Origin: Nostoc sp. FACHB-110
GTDB taxonomy: Bacteria; Cyanobacteriota; Cyanobacteriia; Cyanobacteriales; Nostocaceae
Length of the DNA stretch: 64,000 nt
Assembly: GCF_014697425.1 (NCBI RefSeq)
Contig: NZ_JACJRU010000009.1
Coordinates: 62,001 to 126,000 of the forward strand
Direction of reading: 5' to 3'
How positions within the stretch are numbered: position 1 is the stretch's first letter; each line of letters starts with the position of its first letter. Made by a program: the position numbers and the translations under genes. Under the pieces are notes generated by a model. The model was not told where the DNA came from. It did not search any database and saw nothing but the letters and a program-made list of their open reading frames with translations. Below, piece by piece: positions 28,880 to 39,450 of the stretch.

Positions 28880-30925
28880 TTAGCGCCAATCTTCCCAGTT
28901 TTGATTAAAAATTGAAGTGTCAGGAAAGGCAGTTGGGTTGCCATTTTGTTGTAACAAGCGTTTAAAAGCTTGGAGTTGCGGTTCTGGTTTTGGCAAATCA
29001 TCTACTAATTGGTAGGGGGCAACATTATTTTTGAGGGCAAAAGCCGCCACAGTTCCCGCAGCTGCACCAGAAGACCATTCAAAGGAGTGTACCCGATAGG
29101 CAGCAGCAGCAATATGGCTAGTAGCAATACTTTTACCACCGACTATTAAATTGTCAATTTTTTGGGGAATCATTGCCCGCAGTGCAATTTGGAAAGGATA
29201 GGCTTGTCCCGCACCGCGCCGTTCTCCTGGGCGTTCTTTATTACCGGGTGTTTCTGGTGGACTTTGAACCATGCAAGGGTGAAAGTCAATGGCATAGTGA
29301 CCAATACCCACAGCATCCGGGTAAATTGTCGAACGACTGCGACGTAATGCTTTATCTGGCGCAACTTGCCCAGAAATCACCGAGGCTGCTTCTAACCCAG
29401 CCAATGTTGCTTTTAACTGGCGATACATATCTGGTGTCAGTGTTTTGCGATAATACTCATCGTTGTAGTTGCGGCGAGAAATATCAACTTCCCAAATAGT
29501 AAAGCCTTGGGGTTGTCCCCAACTGGGACGGCCAATTATCCGCCGGGCTTCTCGCATATAGGGATATTTTGACAAGCCATGTACTGTCCCCATTGGGGAT
29601 TTTAGCCCAGTTAATAATCTGTTGTTAGTTCTTGGTTGTTTAACACCTTTACCTAACTGAGAATCTGTGGTTCCGGCTACTAACCAGTAATAATATGACA
29701 GGGCATTTTCTTCGGCTTTGCGTAGGGTTGCTGTTCGCAGTCCCCCCATCCAGCCACCTGGTTTTAACTGCCCAGTGCTTTGTAATTGTTGGCGAGTATA
29801 AACTAGGTTATCGTTGGCCTTTCCAGGGCGGTAGTCGTTCCCCCAAGTCCAGTTTTGCATAGAAATATCTCCTGGGGTGACTGCATTAAATCTCACACCC
29901 TGAAATTGTGTTGCTTGCCCTTGTCTGGGACTCCAAATGCGACGATAGGTAAAAACTAAGTCAAAGTTTGCGAGTCGCTTTAATTCATAACTGAAATATG
30001 GTGAATATTGTAAATAGAATGGGGGCATTGTTTGGGGTTGTGGTTCTTTGGTTGCCTCCATTGCAAAGGTATAAGTAAAGCCTTGAGTACAATAAGGATC
30101 GTTGCTGCTGCTAGATGAAGATGGTTCGAGGAAGGAACGCCCATCAATACCAAGGCGATAGGGAACGTCAGCTAGGGCAACAATTTCGCCTGTTTCACTA
30201 GCATCGATAACATACCAGTGGGGAGAGTTGCTGGTAGTTGATTTTTTAGCAGTTTTGGGAACAAAGCGAATAATATTTTTGGTGAAGCGTGATGAGTTTT
30301 GATAGCGATAGCTATCTTCAATGGTTGCAGATAGGGGAAAGGTATTGAGGGGAGGTGCGCCTTTAGCTGGTTGATGTTGAATAGCGATCGCCCTATCGAT
30401 GATTTTCCCATTAGAATTAATATTCAGTTCTTTAATAACTGTGTTGGGAAACCAAGCCAACTTGCCTTTGCCTTTTTTCTCGGCATCTTTTAACATTTGG
30501 AACAAAACAGTGTGAGCATCGTGGGGTAGAAAACAAGAGTCACTTACCCAGCAGTCACCAGGATTTAGCTTACCGTAATGGCGTTGAATTCGGTTACGTA
30601 ATTCTAGATAACCACGAGAATAGAACTGGCGATCGCGTTGAGTTGGTCTTTCATCTAACGCAGATGTCCCTTGCGCAGAAATTTGTCCTCCTACCCAGTC
30701 GGTAATTTCTGTCAGACACACTGTTCTCCCAGCTAGTAACCCCTCGTAAGCTGTCGCTGCTCCTGATAATCCACCACCAACTACTAAAATCTCACAATTA
30801 ACCGTTTTATCCGGCGTTCTTGGTGGTGCAGCAATCATAGTAGAGTCAGGAATGAGATAAGTTGAAATTAAGCTAAGACTGAAGAGTGTTGCTTGAAAAC
30901 TAGCTACTTTGTGTCCGCGCTCCAT
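28880..30925 (-). CDS. FAD-dependent oxidoreductase (FAD_oxidored family), 681 aa
   Basis: After a hydrophobic N-terminus (residues 8-27, signal or anchor) comes the dinucleotide-binding motif VVGGGLSGAATAYEGLLAG (about 48-66), then DWVGGQISAQG. The second signature, SIATSHIAAAAYRVHSFEWS, lies near the C-terminus (about 615). The family oxidises small molecules with FAD; substrate unknown. The predicted export signal suggests a periplasmic or membrane location. It is the first host gene left of a divergent promoter region (30926-31128). Confidence 0.78.
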   Translation of the reverse strand: MERGHKVASFQATLFSLSLISTYLIPDSTMIAAPPRTPDKTVNCEILVVGGGLSGAATAYEGLLAGRTVCLTEITDWVGGQISAQGTSALDERPTQRDRQFYSRGYLELRNRIQRHYGKLNPGDCWVSDSCFLPHDAHTVLFQMLKDAEKKGKGKLAWFPNTVIKELNINSNGKIIDRAIAIQHQPAKGAPPLNTFPLSATIEDSYRYQNSSRFTKNIIRFVPKTAKKSTTSNSPHWYVIDASETGEIVALADVPYRLGIDGRSFLEPSSSSSSNDPYCTQGFTYTFAMEATKEPQPQTMPPFYLQYSPYFSYELKRLANFDLVFTYRRIWSPRQGQATQFQGVRFNAVTPGDISMQNWTWGNDYRPGKANDNLVYTRQQLQSTGQLKPGGWMGGLRTATLRKAEENALSYYYWLVAGTTDSQLGKGVKQPRTNNRLLTGLKSPMGTVHGLSKYPYMREARRIIGRPSWGQPQGFTIWEVDISRRNYNDEYYRKTLTPDMYRQLKATLAGLEAASVISGQVAPDKALRRSRSTIYPDAVGIGHYAIDFHPCMVQSPPETPGNKERPGERRGAGQAYPFQIALRAMIPQKIDNLIVGGKSIATSHIAAAAYRVHSFEWSSGAAAGTVAAFALKNNVAPYQLVDDLPKPEPQLQAFKRLLQQNGNPTAFPDTSIFNQNWEDWR

Positions 30926-31128
30926 GATTTGAAACTCTTTCTACTCTTGTGCCAACTTGTAGACGGTAGCATTGGGCAAATGTTCACCACAAGACACTCA
31001 AGATAGTTAACCCAAACTTTCACCCCGATTATAAGGTGAAGCGATCGCCCACATAAACAACCGATAACTAATTTCTGTTATAGATTGGAAAAAGGCACAC
31101 CGCCTCTATAACTGACCAACAAGTTGAG

Positions 31129-33327
31129 ATGGTTGAGATGATCAGCAAGAATCAATTTATCTTAGCCCTAGTTTTGAAAAGTGCGATCGCTTTTTCGCCC
31201 TTGCTGCTGTCTGCTAGTGCAGTTAGTGGACAAACTACACCATCAATCACTAGAGAACAAGCTATTGCTCAAGCACTCTCAAATCAAGAGCGGGAAGAAT
31301 TAACCCAACTGCGCGCTGAACAGAAAATTAGACAACAAGTCCCAGCTAATTTTGACAGTACTTTTAATCGCACAACTGTCTTAATGAATGTTTGGTTAGT
31401 GATATTAAGTCTATTTCCGGTAGCGGTTATTGCTTTATTTTGGCTGTTACGCCGGGTAGCAATTAAAGAAATTGTTGACCGAGCTATGTCTCAGTTACAA
31501 GGTTTAGAAAAATTACAAACTGAGATAACCATTGTTAAACAAGAAGCGGAAACTATTATTCAAGAAGTTAAAAAAATTAGTCGTGACTTAGAATACGAAT
31601 CTACTGCTCTCCAACAAAAGATAAAACAAGAACAAGAAAATTTATCTATTTTTGAATCTGATATATTGCAATCTAAAAATAATATTCTCTCAGGTTTAGA
31701 AATTGAAATCAATAGTCTCAAACAAAATATCGAGAATTTAGAATCAGAATTTGCTAACCAATTACACCAATTGCAACTAACTGCTCAACAGCGGCGAGAT
31801 AAAACTGTAGAAAATCTAAGTAGTTTAGAATCAGAAATTGCATTAAATATATCGGAATTTCAGCTAGTAAATGAGCAACAAAAAAATCTAATTTGGGAAG
31901 AGTTAGCACAATCTAAAAATGAATTTATCGTTAAGATATCCACTTTAGAATCTGAAATTAATTTGCAAAAGGATAGTTTAATTGAAAATTTATTCAAATC
32001 ACAAAATGAATTTATAACCCAGTTAGCTGGCATCAGAGTAGATGCTGAACAACAAAAGGATAAAACTAGAAATAATATTGAAGAATTAGAACAAAGTTTT
32101 AATTCTTATATATCATGTTTGCAATCGCAAAGTCAGCAGCAAAAAGATAATCTGCTGAGTGATTTAATAAAATTACAGTCAGAATTTACAACTCAACTAG
32201 CACAACTCCAAGCAGAAACTGAACACCAAAAAGATAAAACTCACGGTAATATCATAGAGATAGGGCAGAGATGGGAAATTCAAGTAAATAAATTAGCAAA
32301 TGAAAGTCAACAGCAAAAAGATAATTTATTAGAAAATTTAATTAACTTACAATCAGACTTTGCTAATCAATTATCTGAAGTACAAACAGAATTAAAAAAG
32401 CGGAAAGATTTAATTATTGAGAATTTAGAAAAATCAGGTTCAGAATTACAATCACAGGCGCAAAAACAAAACTTATTTATTTTAGAAAGATTAGAAAAAT
32501 TAGAAACAGAATTTGTTGCCCAATTATCTGATTTGCAGGTAGATACAGAAGAACGCAAGAATTTAATTTTGCAAGAAATTAGCACAAGCCAAACTCAAGT
32601 TAATTCAGAAGCAGTACCTCAGCCAACCACAACATCAGCAGAAATTGACCTCCAACAAGGTGATGATTTGTTTGCCCAAAAGCAATATGAAGCAGCACTC
32701 ACCTACTACAATCAAGCAGTTAAAATCCAGCCAGACAATGCTGCTGCTTGGTTAAAGCATGGTATAACCCTTAGCAGATTAAAACGTTACAAAGAAGCGA
32801 TCGCATCTTACGATCAAGCTATCAAAATACAACCAGATTATCATCAAGCGTGGTGCGATCGCGGTGTAGCTTTTGGTAATCTCCGCCAGCACAAAAAAGC
32901 TTTTGCTTCTTTTAATAAAGCTACCCAAATTAAACCAGATGACACAACCGCTTGGTTAAATCGTGGTCTTTCCCTGATAGAGTTGGAAGAATATGAAGAA
33001 GCCTTAGCATCGTTTGATCAAGCATTGCAACTCCAGCCTAACTCTCCTAAACTCTGGGACAAACGCGGTTATACCTTGGTAAGATTGGGGCTAGATGATG
33101 ATGCGATCGCTGCATTTAATAAAGCACTCTTAATTAAGCCAGACTATGCCATTGCTTACTATAATAAAGCAACCTGTTACGCACTTCAAAAACAAGCCGA
33201 ATTAGCCGTTGAATGTCTGCAACAAGCAATTGAAATCAATCCTCGATACAAAGAAGATGCAGCATCTGACATAGATTTTGATGAGATTGCTGATAATCAA
33301 CGTTTCAAACAATTAATTGCTAGTTAA
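31129..33327 (+). CDS. Membrane-anchored coiled-coil/TPR protein, 732 aa
   Basis: A signal-like N-terminus (residues 9-35) is followed by a membrane span (TVLMNVWLVILSLFPVAVIA, about 83-110). A coiled coil of nearly 370 residues follows (about 115-490), built from degenerate repeats around QQKDNLLENLINLQSDF. Five or six TPRs (about 505-720) carry the pattern AxxxYxxAIxIxPD. Such proteins scaffold membrane complexes. The repeated coil segments probably arose by internal duplication. ATG 31138 is an alternative start. Confidence 0.75.
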   Translation: MVEMISKNQFILALVLKSAIAFSPLLLSASAVSGQTTPSITREQAIAQALSNQEREELTQLRAEQKIRQQVPANFDSTFNRTTVLMNVWLVILSLFPVAVIALFWLLRRVAIKEIVDRAMSQLQGLEKLQTEITIVKQEAETIIQEVKKISRDLEYESTALQQKIKQEQENLSIFESDILQSKNNILSGLEIEINSLKQNIENLESEFANQLHQLQLTAQQRRDKTVENLSSLESEIALNISEFQLVNEQQKNLIWEELAQSKNEFIVKISTLESEINLQKDSLIENLFKSQNEFITQLAGIRVDAEQQKDKTRNNIEELEQSFNSYISCLQSQSQQQKDNLLSDLIKLQSEFTTQLAQLQAETEHQKDKTHGNIIEIGQRWEIQVNKLANESQQQKDNLLENLINLQSDFANQLSEVQTELKKRKDLIIENLEKSGSELQSQAQKQNLFILERLEKLETEFVAQLSDLQVDTEERKNLILQEISTSQTQVNSEAVPQPTTTSAEIDLQQGDDLFAQKQYEAALTYYNQAVKIQPDNAAAWLKHGITLSRLKRYKEAIASYDQAIKIQPDYHQAWCDRGVAFGNLRQHKKAFASFNKATQIKPDDTTAWLNRGLSLIELEEYEEALASFDQALQLQPNSPKLWDKRGYTLVRLGLDDDAIAAFNKALLIKPDYAIAYYNKATCYALQKQAELAVECLQQAIEINPRYKEDAASDIDFDEIADNQRFKQLIAS

Positions 33328-33377
33328 AACAAGACTTAGGCAAGTGTTTTTACCGCTTCTCCTGCCTACTCATAACC

Positions 33378-33412
33378 TTTGTAGAGACGTTGCATGGCAA
33401 CATCTCTACAAA
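33378..33412. terminator. Bidirectional hairpin between convergent genes
   Basis: TTTGTAGAGACGTTGC and GCAACATCTCTACAAA pair with one mismatch around a 3-base loop. It resembles a dispersed Nostoc intergenic palindrome and separates the TPR gene from the WD40 gene. Confidence 0.75.
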
Positions 33413-33453
33413 TTCGGCAACATCACGAATAACCTTAACCCAAGCGTATTACC

Positions 33454-36400
33454 TTATGGATTTCGGGTAAATACAACATCAACCCAATAGTTACTAGACT
33501 GATAACTATTAGTTGGAAAGATGCTACTAGTAGCATAACTGTAGACACCATTATTTCCACTTTCCCCATCACGTAAAGCGTGTAAAGGTGGACTATCTAC
33601 TCCCGCACTAGCAAAGAAACCATCATTAACAGCGTAGTTACCGCTACTAGTAAAATAAGACGCTACGTAGATAGTGTTAGGAGTAATCGCTACTGGAGTA
33701 GTAAAGTTAACTTGTTGCCAACCAGAAGCAGTTTCATTGCTAAAAGTTGCCGTTGCTAATTTTTGGCCATTGATATCCCATAAATTGCCGATGTGAGTAC
33801 CCGTATTATTAATTAACTTGTAAAAACGGATACTACTAATTAAGCCACCAACATCAGAACGGAACTTAACTCCCAACTCAGCAGCATTTAAGTCAGGTGT
33901 TGATGGTTCTGCTGGAGTTACTGAACTATCCCAAATACTTTGCGGAGGTAGTGTCGATGCAGTGGTAAAAGTCCAATTTAAGGTAGTTAAGAGGGCGTTA
34001 CCCGCTGTATCTTTCACCCGTGGATCGAAAATGCCACCTTTAAGTGTAGCTTTATAAGTAGTGGAAATTGCTAATGTGCTATTGGGTGTCAGCTTGGCAG
34101 TACGGGTTGCTGCATTATAAGTAACCGTGCTACTGATCAATACATTGGCTGAGTTGCGTAACTGGAAGGTGTCAGTATTAACCGTTGTGGGATCTAGTGC
34201 CTCGCTAAAAGTCGCAGTCACACTAGTAAAAGGATTAACCTTTGTGGCTTGGTTAGTTGGAGAAGTAGAAGTTACTGTTGGGGGTGTTATATCTAGGACA
34301 TATTCAGCAATGTAAGTACCTGAATTAGCAGCAAAGAACGCATACTCAATCCCTTTAATTGCCTGTGTTGTCCGCGTCACCGGGCTACCATTAAGTTTAA
34401 TACTGTTCAGAACCAAGTTGCTAAAGCGAGTTGGCAACATTGCTTGTAAACCATTGGTATTCGCACCTTTAGTAATATTGAAACTTAACTTATTGCCGCT
34501 CCATACCAAAGAGCCAAAAGATGAGCTATTGCGCCCGTCAAGCCACTTTAACAATTGAGCAGCAGAGATAATCGGTACGCTTCGGTTTGTGGCAGAAGTG
34601 ACTACCGCATCAGCTACAGGTGAAACATCTGTATCGGTATGAGCGTTGACGTTAAAAACACCGTAATAACCTTCTTCTCCAATTGCGCGATCGAGTAAAG
34701 AATTAATAGAAGCAGGATAAGACTGTCCCGACTCATCAGTTAATTGCGTAGCTGCATGATAAACATCAATCATTGTGCCGTTCTGGTTGGCGAAACGCAT
34801 TGGCATACCAGAACCTGTAAAGAATCCCGGTCTGTCATTTATCCAAGTAGGCGGCCAATAGTAATAAGTTGTGTCCAGTCTGATACCGTTATTAAGTTCA
34901 ACTTGTGGAGTACTAAACCAATCACTCCAAACTAAGCAATGGTGTCTTTCGGTGACAGGGGTAGGAATGCTTGCATACTTAGTAGTAAAGTCGCTCAGTT
35001 GAGTAGTATAGAAACTCGCTAATGAAGCAGGGGTAAAATCTGCACAGTTAGTATTAACGTGTAACGACACTTCAAAACCATCATTTGTATAAGCTGCTGC
35101 TTGCAGGCTAGTTAATGGCGAGTTCGTGTAAATATAAGAAGTTCCACGAATACATTCCCAATCATCGACAGAACAACCAGGGTTACTTTTAGCTTTAAAC
35201 TGGTCAAACCTGGCAGCAGTTCCACCGTTAGCATGATCATCACCAGTCATGAGGACAACGGCTTTTTTCCCGTGTGGAAAATACCAAAAGCGCGGCAAAG
35301 GTTTTTTATTCTGATTCATTTTGAGAATCAAGTTGGCGAGTAAGCGTTGTTGCTCATCAGCCTGGGGAATCGCCACTTTATTTAAGTTGACCCAATCGGG
35401 TTTGGGATCGCCACTAGCAGCACCAAAAAATAAATCATCAGAGCGAATTGGCGGCAAATTATCGCGTTCTTGTGTTGCCCAGAGGGGATTACCTTGACGT
35501 GTGTAAACAATTGAACGTGCTAGATCGTAGCTAAAAGCCGCCGCTTTACCGCCATAAATCCCAACGTTGCGTAGAGTGACAGCGGGATTGGTCGTTGCGG
35601 TGGTGGGGTTGGTATAAAGTGTTGCAATGCTCGCAGCACCGTTAAGGTTGTAAAGGTCAGCAGTTCCGTGGAACTGAATAGTTTGGTTGACAATGCCATA
35701 GCCGACATCTGATGCAGTATTCACCAGCAAATAAGCATCAGGCAGGGTAGAGGTCGTAGTTGTCAGCCCCAATAGACTAGCTAGCTTTTTGTCAGGGTGC
35801 ATGGCAATCAAATTACCACCACCATTCACCCAAGTAGTTAAGGTTGTCACCTGATTAGAAGTTAAAGTTGTCTCAGCCAGGATAGCAACATCATATTTAG
35901 CTAGTGTGGTTGCCGAGATTGAGGAGATATCGCTGACATTGAAGCTATTAAAGCCTTCCGTTCGCAAAATTTCAGCGTAGTAGTTAGTAAAGGGATTAGA
36001 GCTATTAGTGATTAATAAGATTGGCCCGCCTGGTGGAGATGGGATGGCGGCAATTAGTTGTTCATCTCTAGAATTAATGTTGCTGTTGCTGGAGTTAATG
36101 GTTGTTTGGTTTTTGAGGCTCTTTTGGGTATCTAGGTCTGTATTTAACTGGTTGAACAATTGAAGATTTTGCTCTAGCAAGTTATTAGATGCGTTCCACT
36201 TTTTCAATGCACCTGTTTTGTCTGCACTAACAAAGCTAGTTCCATCGGGATTAGCCGCCACCACATCAACAACACTATTATGTCCAGCTAGTTTTGCTAA
36301 CAAATTACCGCTTGCCACATCCCAACGATAAACATTTCCATCATCACCCGCAGCAATCACGGATTTTCCATTTTTGGCAAAGGCAACTGTGATCAGTTTT

Positions 36401-37170
36401 TTATCAGCTTGGCCTAAAACTTTGATTTGCTTACCTTCTTGGACATTCCAGAGTCTAACTGTGGCATCATCGCTCGCACTAGCTAGGATAGTTCCCTCTG
36501 AGTTAAAGTCTACTGCGTTGACTTTAGCCCCATGACCCAGCAAGGTGCGCAACTGTTTACCTGTTTTGGGACTCCATAATATTATCCATCCTTCATTTCC
36601 TGCACTAGCTAAAGTTTCGCCATCTTCGCTGATGGCGACTTGATTAACAAAGCCTTTATGTCCTTCCAGGATTTTATCTAGTTTGTTGGTTCGAGTATCC
36701 CACAAGAAAATTTTAGTATCTTCACCTCCAGTAGCTAATATATTGATTTTCTGGTTGACAGTCAGGGTTTTGATTGGGTGTTCATGACCTTGCAATATTG
36801 TGGTTTCTTGATCATTTGCTAGATTCCATCGACGGATGACGGAATCTCTACCACTGCTATTGATCTGACCATCTGAAGTGTATGCTAACCCTGTGATAGG
36901 AGTTTTTTGTTTTCCCGATAGAGTCTTTTTCGGCTTACCTGTCTTTGCGTCGTAGAGTTTAATTTCACCATCGGCAGTACCACCGACTAATGTCTTTCCA
37001 TCTGGACTGAATGTAATTGCAGTTACGCCTGTCAGTTTTTTAGTCAGAGGCTTTTGTGCGATCGCATAGTCATCTATCTGACTCAAAAAAACTAATGTTA
37101 ACAGCGCGCAACAAAACAATACAAAATACTTAAGCGTTCTTCTCATCGCTTTACCATTCCCATCTTTCAT
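33454..37170 (-). CDS. Exported multidomain protein: WD40 + deacetylase-like + Ig-like + DUF4082, 1238 aa
   Basis: A signal peptide (KYFVLFCCALLTLVFLSQ, about 14-31) is followed by seven WD40 repeats (about 40-335; for example LASASDDATVRLWN). A ThuA/amidotransferase-like segment follows (GGPILLITNSSNPFTNYYAE, about 380-470), and then a polysaccharide-deacetylase-like region (KAVVLMTGDDHANGGTAARF to about 930). An SbsA-type Ig-like domain (SPTNQATKVNPFTSVTATFS) and a C-terminal DUF4082 beta domain end the protein. It probably acts at the cell surface or in sheath polysaccharide. The WD40 fusion is unusual. Confidence 0.72.
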   Translation of the reverse strand: MKDGNGKAMRRTLKYFVLFCCALLTLVFLSQIDDYAIAQKPLTKKLTGVTAITFSPDGKTLVGGTADGEIKLYDAKTGKPKKTLSGKQKTPITGLAYTSDGQINSSGRDSVIRRWNLANDQETTILQGHEHPIKTLTVNQKINILATGGEDTKIFLWDTRTNKLDKILEGHKGFVNQVAISEDGETLASAGNEGWIILWSPKTGKQLRTLLGHGAKVNAVDFNSEGTILASASDDATVRLWNVQEGKQIKVLGQADKKLITVAFAKNGKSVIAAGDDGNVYRWDVASGNLLAKLAGHNSVVDVVAANPDGTSFVSADKTGALKKWNASNNLLEQNLQLFNQLNTDLDTQKSLKNQTTINSSNSNINSRDEQLIAAIPSPPGGPILLITNSSNPFTNYYAEILRTEGFNSFNVSDISSISATTLAKYDVAILAETTLTSNQVTTLTTWVNGGGNLIAMHPDKKLASLLGLTTTTSTLPDAYLLVNTASDVGYGIVNQTIQFHGTADLYNLNGAASIATLYTNPTTATTNPAVTLRNVGIYGGKAAAFSYDLARSIVYTRQGNPLWATQERDNLPPIRSDDLFFGAASGDPKPDWVNLNKVAIPQADEQQRLLANLILKMNQNKKPLPRFWYFPHGKKAVVLMTGDDHANGGTAARFDQFKAKSNPGCSVDDWECIRGTSYIYTNSPLTSLQAAAYTNDGFEVSLHVNTNCADFTPASLASFYTTQLSDFTTKYASIPTPVTERHHCLVWSDWFSTPQVELNNGIRLDTTYYYWPPTWINDRPGFFTGSGMPMRFANQNGTMIDVYHAATQLTDESGQSYPASINSLLDRAIGEEGYYGVFNVNAHTDTDVSPVADAVVTSATNRSVPIISAAQLLKWLDGRNSSSFGSLVWSGNKLSFNITKGANTNGLQAMLPTRFSNLVLNSIKLNGSPVTRTTQAIKGIEYAFFAANSGTYIAEYVLDITPPTVTSTSPTNQATKVNPFTSVTATFSEALDPTTVNTDTFQLRNSANVLISSTVTYNAATRTAKLTPNSTLAISTTYKATLKGGIFDPRVKDTAGNALLTTLNWTFTTASTLPPQSIWDSSVTPAEPSTPDLNAAELGVKFRSDVGGLISSIRFYKLINNTGTHIGNLWDINGQKLATATFSNETASGWQQVNFTTPVAITPNTIYVASYFTSSGNYAVNDGFFASAGVDSPPLHALRDGESGNNGVYSYATSSIFPTNSYQSSNYWVDVVFTRNP

Positions 37171-38285
37171 TCAAGCTTTGTGTTCAGTTCGTGCCGCAGA
37201 TTTATGCTGACGGCAGAAGTTAAATTGTGCGAAATTCTGATGATGATTTTGGCTGTGACCAGCTGATGTAAGCAGTAGTTTGGTTGCTGATTCAAGTCTT
37301 GACAAGACTCTCATACCATTTCACGAAAAATATGATACAGATAAAACCCTGAAAGCTTTGCTGTATCTAAGTTTTTTAATTGCGTTAGCGCAGCGTTAGC
37401 GAGCCTGCGATAGCGAAGCGTTAGCGAGGAACGAGCGTCGCGTCATTGCGTTAGCGCAGCGTTAGCGAGCCTGCGATAGCGAAGCGTTAGCGAGGAACGA
37501 GCGTCGCGTCATTGCGAATTGTGAATTGGTATCAGCCGCTATAGCTGTTGTACAAACAAACGAAATCAAGCAATCAATTTTTTGTTTGTGGATTTAAGCA
37601 GCCATTTTGGTAAGAAAAAACTACTATTACCTCGCTGATGTCTTTGATGTCACACGAATGCTCTTGTATGAGCTATCACCGATTTTTTGCTGAGATTTTT
37701 TACCTAAGCCTAGTAGTATACCGAGTTATGTAGGAAACGCTAAATTAGAATATGCTGTGAGCAATAATTTACTCAGCTAGTTTGGTCAATAATCAGTTTT
37801 GGCTTGTGTTAGTTTTGAATATCCCTGTTGATCAATAAGTTCGCCTGTTTTATCAAGCTTCATCAAGATGCTACCCCTATAGTTACTATAGGATTGTTTC
37901 TATATTAAATCTAACTATCTTAATGCCGTAAATATACCTTAAGAGTGATGATTTTAAAAGAAAATATGCACTTATTATCTCTATTGTTTTGTTTAAACTG
38001 GCTTAAGTCCACTTGCGAGAACACTTTAGTCATCGTTTCACCATCAGGTCAAAAATGATGAATTCATACACAACCTGGAAAAATGAGGTTCATAATTCGA
38101 CATATTGACCACGTAATCATTAGGGGTTGAGTCACTCTGTCAAAAACCTACACCTGTGAGACACCCCAAACCCGCCCCAACGGGGCTTGGTCAATCGCAA
38201 ATCTCAACTCCAAAATCTAAAATTGTTTGACCACTATAGATACTGGTGTTAAAAATGATTAATTATTTTGGTGCATTTTGCCGTT
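37171..38285. other. 1.1-kb intergenic region
   Basis: No convincing gene is present. It holds the upstream region of the WD40 gene, a 66-bp tandem repeat (37379-37510) and a GCCCC-AAC-GGGGC hairpin at 38174-38186. The rest is AT-rich. Confidence 0.7.
37379..37510. repeat. 66-bp perfect tandem duplication
   Basis: Two identical 66-bp units abut, starting at 37379 and 37445 with ATTGCGTTAGCGCAGCG, and a third begins for 6 bp (ATTGCG). The unit is GC-rich in AT-rich surroundings and has three GCGTTAGCG-type internal repeats, typical of dispersed cyanobacterial intergenic repeats. Confidence 0.92.
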
Positions 38286-38867
38286 ATGACTAAGGTTCAA
38301 AGATTAGCGCACAAGATGTTGCAGTGCCAGGAAGAGTCTGTGAGGTTTGCCGTTACACTCCTTCCCAGCGACAACTTACGCCTGGAAAAACTAGCGCAAC
38401 TGATGGGATATACAAAAAGTGCCTTTTGCAGTGAACTCATCGCTGCGGCATTAGATGATATGGAAGAGGTAATTGATACTCCTGACGCTCATATTGATCA
38501 ATTTCTGCCATCAGCAGAGGAGTATGCAGATGCTTTAATTGCTTTGGAAGCCAATCTCACCGCCGGACATCGAGCGATGTTAGTGGCTCATTATCAGTTA
38601 CCTAATCGGACTGCAACTACTCCTGAACTAGCTAAAGCAGCTGGTTATGAACATTACGGTGCGGTGAATTTGCAATATGCCAGACTAGGGTATTTGTTAG
38701 CAAAAAATTTCAATCGTTCTTTGCCAACTCATACTGATGGTTCTCCATTTCCGACTGCTTTGTTAGTTGAGTGGAGTTTTGATGATGTTTGGTATTGTAC
38801 GTTGCACCCACAGGTAGCTGAAGCATTAGAAATTGTGGGTTTAGTAGGTTGGCAAAAATCGGCTTAA
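38286..38867 (+). CDS. RHH-like N-terminal protein with conserved C-terminal domain, 193 aa
   Basis: I chose the ATG at 38286 (MTKVQRLAHK); TTG/GTG starts lie upstream. Residues about 20-62 (RFAVTLLPSDNLRLEKLAQL, GYTKSAFCSELIAAALDD) look like an RHH-like regulator. The C-terminal domain (TPELAKAAGYEHYGAVNLQY, ARLGYLLAKNF) resembles a module found with HNH or restriction-type proteins. It stands alone after a long intergenic region. Function unknown. Confidence 0.6.
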   Translation: MTKVQRLAHKMLQCQEESVRFAVTLLPSDNLRLEKLAQLMGYTKSAFCSELIAAALDDMEEVIDTPDAHIDQFLPSAEEYADALIALEANLTAGHRAMLVAHYQLPNRTATTPELAKAAGYEHYGAVNLQYARLGYLLAKNFNRSLPTHTDGSPFPTALLVEWSFDDVWYCTLHPQVAEALEIVGLVGWQKSA

Positions 38868-38989
38868 TGTGGTGTGGTTAAAGATTGGTTGTCAAGATAG
38901 TACAAAGTAGGGGAGAGCTTTTAAGATTTTGCGTGGTTTGGAGTTGCTCGTCAATCAAAACTACGATCGCATGACACAACAGATAAAAG

Positions 38990-39295
38990 CTACTCCTCTT
39001 CTTTCGCAAATAGTTCGATTAAGCCAACAGTGCCAACAAAAAAGGTATAAGCTGCATATTTGATTGGCATTTTATTTTTTGCAGAGGCATAAAAAGCTGC
39101 GATCGCCGCCTCAATCAGATGAGCTATCATAGCAAAACGTTCAAACCAAATAATCAAATTCAGGCTGCTGGGGATTTGATTGTGATTTAATACTGCATAA
39201 ATATTCCACAATTCCAAACCAATTGCACTAGTTATAAGAATCGTTGAGATAATTTTGATCATCTTGGCAAGGGTTTTTTTGATGTTGGAATTCAT
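38990..39295 (-). CDS. Small integral membrane protein, 101 aa
   Basis: Three hydrophobic segments (about 10-30, 45-66, 76-95) alternate with short loops; the C-terminus is acidic (FAKEEE). It diverges from a truncated gene at 39451. No family recognised. Confidence 0.55.
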   Translation of the reverse strand: MNSNIKKTLAKMIKIISTILITSAIGLELWNIYAVLNHNQIPSSLNLIIWFERFAMIAHLIEAAIAAFYASAKNKMPIKYAAYTFFVGTVGLIELFAKEEE

Positions 39296-39450
39296 GCTTA
39301 TAGATAGGTTACAGGTTAAATTTGAGAGAGTTAAAAGTATTTTGGTGTCTAAATTTTATCATCTATGAACCTCAGCAAAACTGTATTATCTCTATAGCTA
39401 AGATAAATGAGCGATTGTTTGATAATTATTTTTTGCTGCAAAACTGGTAT

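Noticed and set aside
37379..37510. CRISPR or iteron array
   Set aside because: The units abut without spacers and are only two identical 66-bp copies; a tandem duplication of a dispersed repeat explains them.
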